A DNA stretch of 64,000 nt from Euptelea pleiosperma (lineage: Eukaryota > Streptophyta > Magnoliopsida > Ranunculales > Eupteleaceae). The stretch is from assembly GCA_035048495.1 (NCBI GenBank), contig CM068549.1, positions 7,981,822 through 8,045,821 of the forward strand, in the 5' to 3' direction. The notes under the pieces are model-generated. The model saw only the letters and a program-made list of their open reading frames with translations, had not been told where the DNA came from and searched no databases. Positions 55,813 through 64,000 of this stretch are shown one piece after another. Numbering within the stretch: position 1 is the stretch's first letter; every line of letters begins with the position of its first letter. The position numbers and the translations under genes are program-made.

Positions 55813-57745
55813 TAACAGTCTCTATTCTACCTTAGAAGACTGCAGATTCACTCAGTCTCCATGAGTTTTAACCTAGTTGGGGGTACTTGATATACCCCCG
55901 TCATGTTTGGCTGAAGACATAAAACTTAGCGCTTTTGGAAAGGCAATTCCAGTATTCCTAGAGTACATGAGTCTCTATATTTGTTATTACTGTGATATCT
56001 CTGGACATGCAGCTACATTTATTCTTCAGATATCAGGTACCACACACTGTCGAGTTTATGCCGACTTGGTAATATCCTCCTTGAACCTTTGCTTCATCAT
56101 TACCAATTTTTCATCATCTTTTGTCCCGGTCATGAGCACCGAGGACGGTGCTCTATTTTGGTTGGGAGTGGGTGTTTACCAAAACTCATGTTTTGTTTTT
56201 GAAAAAAAAAAAAAAAAAGAGAAACCTTGTATTTTTGGGTGTGGTTTCATGTGATTTTTGAAAATGCCCTGACTTGATTAGTGAAAACCTTCTGGAAAGT
56301 CTATTCATTGAAAAGGATGTCTGTTTTGAAAAATTACTTGTTAGCTCGTCATTCAGTTTGAAAGCAAGCATTACTACAATGGATTGAAAACTCTTTGAAA
56401 ACTCAGATTTTGCAAAAATGTTCACATATCAACGTCTGAATTATCCGATGTTTAGATTTTTTAGAGATCTAAGGAAAACAATTGTGGAGACCTAACTCAG
56501 TGAGCTTTTGAGCTTTTCATTATTTCTGAGGGTTATAAAATTATTTTAAGTCACAAGATGACTCATAATTCTTCTAGTCCCCTAATATTTCCATTGAGTG
56601 GTCTCATTAACCTTTGCTTTGGTTATGGAACTCAGAACGACATCAAATTTTTGATTATCACATAAAGAACCTTCTCTATATCCATTCAAGACATCGAAGA
56701 TGAAAATACAAACCCTGAAAAATGATATAGGCCATCTTTCTAACCAATCAGACTTTTTAGCTTCCCTAACATCTATACCATTAGAAACCATTTTTGAGCC
56801 TATTGATGAAAACCTTTTCTTGTTAACCCATCAATCAAAAACCCAATCCCAAAAAGAGTTCAATACGATAACCTACTTCTGAGAGGGATTAAAGAGTATT
56901 TGGTATGATTACACCATGAAAAGATAGAAACCAAGAAAGGAAAAGAAAAGAGAACAAAATAAATGGTTCGAGCTGAAAAGAAACATGATCAAAAAAAAAA
57001 AAAGGAAAGGTTGAAGAATATCCAAAAGACAAAAATTGAAAAAAGAAAAGAAGAAAAAAATCAAGAAAATATTACCCCTGGGAAAAGTTGCAATGCATAG
57101 TGAGATACCCTCTCAGAATTTTTGAATACCAGAATATCCTTCTTTTCTGAACCTATCCTAAGTCTTAATACAACTTATACAAGTCCTATTTCATTCTAGA
57201 TTTGTACCATCATCAAGTGTGGAGAATGGAGAAAAGAGAAATTATAGAGTTTGATCCTACGTTCTTAAGTGATATGACATTCCAATCATGAAATCTTCTT
57301 AAATCTTCTTATACCCTCCATTCAAGAACTATATATGTGAGATGTTTGCTAGTTTTTATATTCATCTCCTCACATATAGTTTGAGAGAAAAGTATAAAAC
57401 CATTTCTGAGTGATTCACTTCTGAGTGGTATACAAGTGAGGATTGAGGTCGAGGCATAGAGTCTCTAAGGAGATCCAGATATCTCTACTGCTAGATAAGG
57501 ATGATATTAAACACACACACACACTGAGTTTGAGTAATCTTTTGTTTGAAGGTCCATTCGTAAAAGTGTTGTATTTTGCTGATTAGTTCTAATTTGTAAA
57601 TTATTTCTTGCATCTTTAAAATAATCTGACAAAACGGAGTTTTTTCTGATGCAAATAAGTTTTTTAGCATGTTATGCCTAGCCCTCTTTTGTTCACTTAT
57701 TTCGCAATAATTGCCAAGGATTGGCAATATGCTAGTTAGGGGTTG
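55813..57745 (+). other. 3' untranslated interior of copy B and purine tract
   Basis: Matches the interior of copy A: GGGGGTACTTGATATACCCCC at 55875-55895, an A run near 56203 and AT-rich DNA. It ends in the purine tract GTTAGGGGTTG (57735-57745). No gene. Confidence 0.7.
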
Positions 57746-59333
57746 CGATATTCGCTCAAAAGTGCTTATTTTAAGCCATTATCCTTATAGCGATGTCGCA
57801 TTCTCTTACGTAAAACTTATCTTTTTGTCAACTTTTCCATATAAGAGTTTCTTCCATTGCGTAGAACGAATTCTTTAGATGAAAATCGAATGAAATATAC
57901 GCATTTTGGATAGTCCAGTATCAAGCCGTTTTAGTTGAATCTCATTACGCGCTTTTTCACTTATAGGAGACCCTATCGGGTTATTCTCGAGTACTGGCAG
58001 GCCCACGATCAACCACAGAAGACTTCTATCAAAGCTTAAAGAGCCAACAGGCTATGATAAAAAGATAGAAGACATGTACGGGTAAAGCTAGAGGATCGTA
58101 GAGCCGGAACAAGGATTAAGAGAGAGAAGAATAGCTGGAGACAAGAGAAGGACTTAGGTGTTAAAGGCCACATCAATTGACATCAAAGGATATGTTTGAC
58201 TTATTGGTAGAACGGACGAGAGAGAATAAAGAAGACCAGGGTTCAAGACCCTCCAATGCTTTTATTTTTGTATTTTTCTCTCACCTCTCTCCTATCTCTC
58301 TTTATCTATCTATCTTGGCCCATGACATAGGCCCATGACCCATGACCCATGACCCATATCCATGACCCATGACCCATGCCCATTACCCATGCTCATGCCC
58401 ATTTGCAACAACAAGAGAGAATTGGTCTCACTTGACCGATTCTTCTCTCCCCCATATCTCTCTATCCTAGTCACTCTCTCTCTCATCTAACTAACCCATT
58501 CCTAACCGTTGGATCTCTCTAGATCCAACGGTCATCATTTTTACAACAAGCAAAAAGAAAAAAAAAATCTATAAGAGATCTACGATCTCTCCTTCTTGGG
58601 TTGGTTCCCTCCCCCTTCTCTTCCTCTCTTCTTCTTTCTTTCTCTTCTTCTTCACCCTTCTTTTCTGGCAAGCTCACCATTAACGCCTCCACCTCAAAGT
58701 GCAAAGCGTCAAACAACATCTCCTTGTTGCCCATTCCATCCGCCACAATCAAAGGCTATAATCCTCAATCCTATTGAGGTCGATCCAATCGGAGTTGCAC
58801 CATCTACCTCTTCAATGGTAAGCTTCTCTTTAATTCATCTCTCTAACCTTCCTACCTTCTTTCTCTCTCTTCTTTCCCTCTCTACCTTTACATGCTTTCT
58901 AGGGTAATATTTTAATGGCTTTCTAGATTTATTTGGTTTAATGTTATTTTCGTTGTAAAACATTTGAACAAGCATTGTAAGCATTTGTTTTTAATTTAAT
59001 GAACAAGTTTTAAATTCAAGTTTAAGTTATTTTCATTTATTGTGTTTTTCATTCTCGTTTCTCTTATGTTTTTTCATTCTAATAGTTTTAACAACAATCT
59101 CAAGCATATTTTAAATCAACCTCCACCATTCTCACCCTTCCATTTATTCTGAGCATTTTTTGATTATTCTTGTTTCTTATTATGCTAACTAATCCCGAGT
59201 GCGGACGATATCCGACACGAGCCACTGTGTAAGTCTGCGTGTTTGCAGATTAAGTGAACCAATTTGGAGAAATTACAAATATTGTTGAAATCAAGGGTTT
59301 CCGATCCAACGACACAGAAAAACCCTACTTTCA
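57746..59333 (+). repeat. 3' LTR of copy B
   Basis: 1588 bp. CCCATGAC array (about 58321-58402) shorter than in the 5' LTR; first base T to C; other scattered differences. Confidence 0.92.
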
Positions 59334-59338
59334 GATGT

Positions 59339-60912
59339 AACCGATGTCACATGGAGTTGAAGCATTGGGACCTTGCCAAGAAGAAGAAAGTGTAAAGAAT
59401 ATTTTCATATTCTAGTTTTGGCAAAGATTCAGTGTGACATAAAACATTCATGTAACCGTTCTTACGAGCACCGGTGTAGTGTTGAAGATGTCGTGGTACG
59501 CACACTTCGCTGACTACGTGAAGACTAAAAGACATAGACAATAAGAATCAGATGGTTGATGACAGGAATTATCTGAGTAACTGCCCATTTGTCGGTTATA
59601 GATCGTATACGCCCGCTTAAGAATGTAAGTGACTTAGTGGCCATAGGAATATGTTTAAAATGAATACAATATAATGGTCAAACCTAATCAATGGATAGAT
59701 TGGAGTCTAAGTCAAGATTATTGACTTTTGGGAAAGTCCAATCGCCTGGACTTTTTATGCCAATCGATTGGACAAGCCCAATCGATTGGAGACCTCTGTG
59801 AAACCGATTGGACTCTATGAGATAGAACTTATTTAAAGCCCAATCGATTGGAGACGTCTGTGAAATCAATTAGACTCTACTAGATAGAAACTTATATGAG
59901 TCCAATCGATTGGACCCTTAGTACAATTGATTGGATTTACAAAAAAAAAACCCATCCATACAAGACCAATTGATTGGACCTAAAGTACAATTGATTGGAC
60001 TTCACGTGGATTGTGTCTTTTCAGATCCGAAATTCTAGTTTTCATTTCTCCCACTTATCAATAGACTCAGGGCTATGAATTTTATAAATATAACCCCTCT
60101 CTGGACTTATAAAACACACATGAGAATACAGAGAAAAAAGTTTTATTTACCAAGAGTGTCCATTCAAAGAGCAAAAAGCTTTTAGTTCTCATTAATATCT
60201 TGTGAACTTTTTCTTTTCTTGATCAGAGTCAAGGTCTTGATCCTTTACTCAGCTTAGGTCTTCCAAATAGAAACTTGACCTAGCAAGTCTGAGAGTAGCA
60301 GTACGTCTCGACACTATTTGAGCGACTTAGGGTTCAGGGTATATTGAACCATTCGCCTTCAACAAAGGCTAGAGAGTTGAGAATTAAGATCAGAGTGGCT
60401 GATCGAATGTAGGTTTGGAGATTACCAAACTGAACAAGCAGACAAGGCTTCTTGGCTGGAAGGGCGCGCGTGGATTCCTAGCTTTAATTCAGAGGACGTG
60501 GACACATCGGCAGTAGGCCTTGGCTAAGGTTGGAAGCTGCATTTGTAACGGTGCTGCGTATATAACCTTTGTTTAGTTTAATTTTCTAGTTAATGATACT
60601 TTCCGTTTGGACGTAGTCCCGTGGTTTTCCTTGGCTAAGGTTTTCACGTAAAAACTCTTTGTCTTGTGGATGTTTGATTGTTATTCTGCTAAATCTATTG
60701 ATTATATCAAACGATGAAAAGACAATATACTACGGAAGTATATTTGATTTGAGTCGGTTGTGATAATCCTTTTATCAATCAACTAAAGCATGCAAGTTTA
60801 TCACCTTATCTTGACTAGTAAACTTGCGATAGGTTAGATTAATTTTTGAATACCTAATCACCCCTCTTCTAGATATTCTTACTTAAAATAGAATGGATCG
60901 ATTATTTTTAAT
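59339..60912 (+). repeat. Putative 5' LTR (and flank) of a SIRE-like copia element
   Basis: The region ends just before a copia primer site and carries a promoter-like TATAAATA at 60083, as an LTR should. About ten copies of CCAATCGATTGG or near variants lie at 59735-60000. The left border is not resolved: the first 60 or so bases may still belong to the interrupted Tat element. Confidence 0.55.
60083..60090 (+). promoter_or_regulatory. TATA box in the putative copia LTR
   Basis: TATAAATA about 830 bases before the primer site, downstream of the CCAATCGATTGG cluster. Confidence 0.45.
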
Positions 60913-60924
60913 TGGTATCAGAGC
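60913..60924 (+). other. Copia primer-binding site
   Basis: TGGTATCAGAGC, the complement of the initiator tRNA-Met 3' end, which is standard for Ty1/copia. It lies about 90 bases before the gag ATG at 61011. Confidence 0.9.
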
Positions 60925-61010
60925 AAGTTATTCTATTAAAGATTTAACCACCTGAATTTAGATTCCTGTAAAAGCAGTCCATTTTCTTTATTTACCAAGA
61001 TGTAAAGAGA

Positions 61011-62239
61011 ATGAGGAATAATACATCCAAACCTCCATTATTTGATGGAGAAGACTATGCCTATTGGAAAGCAAAGATGAGGGCTTTTCTAAAGTCTATT
61101 GACGAAAGAGTCTGGATGGCAGTAGTGGATGGTTGGTTACCACCCACAATGACCGTAGGAGAGAAAACTATTCTCAAGCTTAAAGCCAACTGGAGCAAAG
61201 ATGAAATAGATCAGTGTTGTCTGAACAACAAAGGGCTAAATGCCTTTTTTAATGCTGTAGACAGGAATAAATTTTGAAGAATCTCTACCTGTATTTTGAC
61301 TAAAGAGGCATGGGACATTCTCAAGGTCACACATGAAGGTACGTCGGCAATCAAACTTTCTAAACTGCAAATGCTGACTACTAAATTCGAATCCATGAGA
61401 ATGGAGGAGAATTATACATTCGTTGAGTTCTATGCCAAACTCAGTGATATTGTGAACTCTGTCCACAACTTGGGTGAGAGCATTCCTGAACCCAAAGTGG
61501 TTTAGAAGATTTTGAGATCCTTGCCTGATAGGTTTCAAGCTAAGGCGACGGCTATTGAGGAGAGTAAGGATGTTGAATCCTTCAAAATTGATGAGTTGGT
61601 TGGGTCTCTCAAAATTTACAAGATGAATTTGAGACAACCAAAGAAATCAAAGGGTATAGCTCTTAAAGTTTTTGAAGCTAAGGACTCAGAGTCAGTTGTT
61701 GAATCTGAAGCAGAAATGACACTATTTGTCAAAAAGTTTAAAAAAAATTTGTTTTAAAAATGATAGATTCGAGAATAATAAAGCTTTTGATAAATCTAGA
61801 GAACATGCCAAATCTCATGAGAGAGGTAGCAGAAGAGAAAGAACTCCAAGGGAAAGTCGCGCAAGCGAACCCCAATGTCTCAAATGCTGGGGTTTGGTTA
61901 CTTTGCAAATATTTGCCCCAAGAAAGAAGACTATAAAGGCAAGGCCAGAACTTTTAATGCCACATGGGATAAAGGGTCAGGATCATTCAGATGGTTCTAA
62001 TTGTAATGAAAAGAGTGACAAGTATACAGTTTTTGTTGCTCGGATGACTCGGCAGTTGGATTGAAAGAATTGTACGAGGAATCGATAAAATTTATAAAGG
62101 CAAATAGAGTTTTATCTGACAGAGTTAAATGTATTGACTCTGAAAATGAAGCCTTATTGATTGACACTGAAAAATAAAAAGTGTCAATTTTTGATTTAGA
62201 ACAAAAGAATAAGTCTTTGTTCAAAAGAAACAGGTCACT
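61011..62239 (+). pseudogene. gag: SIRE-like Ty1/copia gag, broken and truncated
   Basis: It starts MRNNTSKPPLFDGEDYAYWK, the typical Gag start of this copia group, and continues AKMRAFLKSIDERVW and LTKEAWDILKVTHEGT. TGA at 61275-61277 and TAG at 61503-61505 interrupt it, and there are frame shifts near 61740 and 62040. The zinc knuckle near 61880 is spoiled (CLKCWG without the later His/Cys). The tail (YTVFVARMTRQLD, IKANRVLSDRVK) stops at 62239, where a large-LTR family element inserted. Protease, integrase and RT would lie beyond that insertion. Not functional. Confidence 0.9.
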
Positions 62240-63212
62240 TGATATTCGCTCAAAAGTGCTTATTTTAAGCAATTATCCTTTTAGCGTTATTGCATTCTCC
62301 TACGTTAAAATGCTCTATTTATCTACTTTTCTACGTAAGAGTCTCTTTTATTGCGTAGAACACACTTTTCTGGACGAAATGGTATATTTGCATGCATTAA
62401 ACACATTTTCGAAAGTCTAGACATGAAGTCATTCTGATAGAGTCTCATTACGCGCTTCTTCTGTCGCAGGAAACCCCGATGGGACAATTCTCGAGACTTA
62501 CGAGCCCACATCGATCAGGAAAGCCCATTATCAAAGCTTAAAGAGCCCACATGCTATGACTAGAAGATATGGGCCAAATATGGGCTGAATAAGATAACCA
62601 AAAGGCCGACCCAAAGAACGAAGAGAGTAGGAGAGCCAATGACCAAAAGACGGACCAAAGTGTTTAAAGCCACATGAGTCAGCAAGGAATGATAGTCTAC
62701 TCTACTGGAGAAGCGTGAGGATGGTCACAGTGAAGACCAGGGTTCCAGACCCTCTGCCAATACTTTTATCTCCATTTTCTGATACTTTCTCTCTCATCTC
62801 TCCTTATTCTCTCTCTCTCTTCATCTCTCGGTCCTCGAATCTACTGACCTAACCCCAGAACTCCTGCCCATCAGCTCTATCTCATCTCCCTTAGCTTTCT
62901 GACCGTTGGATCTTCCATCAGACCGTTGGATCTTCAATCGGACCATTGGATCTCTCTAGATCCGTCGATCTACCAATCTGGGTCCCAATCAAGTCACCAT
63001 CCATCCGATCGCCATCAGACTGTCTATCACATCATCTTGTGAGACGATGGACATCATCAATCCATGTGGGCCAGTAGCCGGGCCCATCATCATCGACCCG
63101 CTGTCCGACCAGTTAGTGGACCCCTTGAATTTCAAAATAATTTTAATTAAATTTTAAAAAATGGGGGGGTCCACTAAATGGGGACATTCCCCAAAGAAAA
63201 GTAGTGTTTTAC

Positions 63213-63245
<33 letters not shown>

Positions 63246-64000
63246 TATTTTTGTTTTATTTAAAAAATTCCCTAATTTCCATTAATGGAAACTAGGGAGC
63301 TTTAAAAGGGGAAGGAGAAGGGTTCTTTGGAACCCTAATCCCCCTCCCATCTCTTCCTCTCTCTCCCAAAACAAATTCCACCACGTTTTCGCCTCTTCTT
63401 CTCCTTCTTTCTCCTTTTCTTCTCCTCTTCTTCTTCCGCTTCTTCTTCATCTTCTTCACCACGTCATTGCCGGAGTTGCAGGCTGCAACTCCGGCCGATC
63501 AAGACTCCACCACCAGCAAGAACCAACTGTGCATCCGTTCTCCATCTCGCCACTTCTGGGTCGCCATCTCCACAAGATTGGTCTGAACTAGCGCCTCCAA
63601 AATGCAAGCCGTCAACCTCCTCAACGTTTCCATCCTTCAGCCTATCACCGTTAGCTTCACCATTGAAGCTGTCTCCACCTGTTGCCCAAATCAGTAACAC
63701 ATCACCATAGTTGCTGATGCTTCCCAAGGATTCACTATCTGCTACTCCAACCACCACGTTGCTGCATCTTCTTCTTCACACCCATCGCCACCGGTCATCC
63801 TATTCATCAACCCAAGCTGGAGTTGCAGGTTGCAACTCCGGTGAACTGTTGCAGCGGCAACCCAACCGTTCTTCACTAGTTTTCATTCACAGCCTCACCC
63901 CACACCAGCTGCTGGCTCTACCAGAACCGTTGGTCCACTACAGGCAGATCTCCATCATCGCCTACAACTCATACACCGGCAAGCTTCATCAAAACGACGT
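62240..64000 (+). repeat. Large-LTR family LTR, 5' part (runs off window)
   Basis: Starts TGATATTCGCTCAAAAGTGC inside the copia gag and resembles 48081-50800. It has an AT dinucleotide run (63223-63247), the palindrome (63270-63297), TTTAAAAGG, and two inverted GGAGTTGCAG...CTGCAACTCC words (63469-63495 and 63817-63842). Whether it is solo or part of a full element cannot be seen. Confidence 0.88.

Larger units (their letters stand above)
50924..59333 (+). mobile_element. Complete but decayed large-LTR element (copy B)
   Basis: LTRs at 50924-52554 and 57746-59333. GATGT flanks both ends (50919-50923 and 59334-59338). The primer site, leader donor, broken 617-codon-type frame and 3' region appear in the same order as in copy A but on the plus strand. 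The 3' LTR starts CGATATTCGC, so its terminal TG has mutated. The LTRs have diverged by substitutions and repeat-length changes, so this insertion is older than copy A. No polymerase genes. Confidence 0.92.

Noticed and set aside
55877..56254. Frame starting GVLDIPPSCLAED, also at 19326-19523 minus strand
   Set aside because: Shared by copies A and B only as conserved 3' DNA; it lacks an ATG at the shared start and the C-terminal parts do not match.

Overview
The window is nuclear DNA from a flowering plant. It is almost entirely nested transposable elements: Ty3/gypsy Tat-lineage retrotransposons with two RNase H domains, a large-LTR non-autonomous family, two Ty1/copia remnants and an L1-type LINE. 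Two fragments of ordinary plant genes survive: the 3' exons of an exocyst EXO84-like gene and the last exon of a glutamate receptor-like (GLR) channel. I see no rRNA, tRNA, CRISPR array or bacterial-type operon. The species cannot be told from the sequence.

Layout. 1-8897: 3' two thirds of a decayed Tat element (broken pol, a 92-bp tandem array, a spliced antisense gene, 3' LTR). 8898-13733: old DNA with a TIR-like repeat split by a 5'-truncated LINE. 13734-39816: one solo LTR (about 4.1 kb net, TSD TCCAC) opened by two younger insertions. The first is a minus-strand large-LTR element (14736-26140, TSD CCATG, 2.9-kb LTRs that look identical). The second is a complete Tat element (26826-37381, TSD CTCTC, nearly identical LTRs). 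40189-41793: EXO84 exons (+). 43554-44105: GLR last exon (-). 44860-46712: copia pol remnant. 46713-50923: minus-strand Tat 3' end, itself split by a solo LTR (48081-50800). 50924-59333: a second, older complete copy of the large-LTR family (+, TSD GATGT). 59339-62239: 5' LTR, primer site and broken gag of a SIRE-like copia element. 62240-64000: another large-LTR family LTR running off the edge.

How the parts work together. The complete Tat element has gag, protease and RT/RNase H/integrase in one reading frame broken by two stops. The stop before RT is TAG followed by CAA TTA CAG, the classic leaky-stop context, so Pol may be made by readthrough. On the opposite strand, between pol and the 3' LTR, both well-preserved Tat elements carry a multi-exon gene with its own TATA box. 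Its exons join in phase to 690 codons in one element and 802 in the other, with shared intron positions, a gypsy-type transposase_28-like region and a coiled-coil C-terminus. Where the sense and antisense units converge, each element has a tandem array with a different unit (92 bp; 42-43 bp). The large-LTR family has no polymerase genes and probably depends on enzymes from another element; its single 617-codon frame is intact in the young copy and ruined in the old one.
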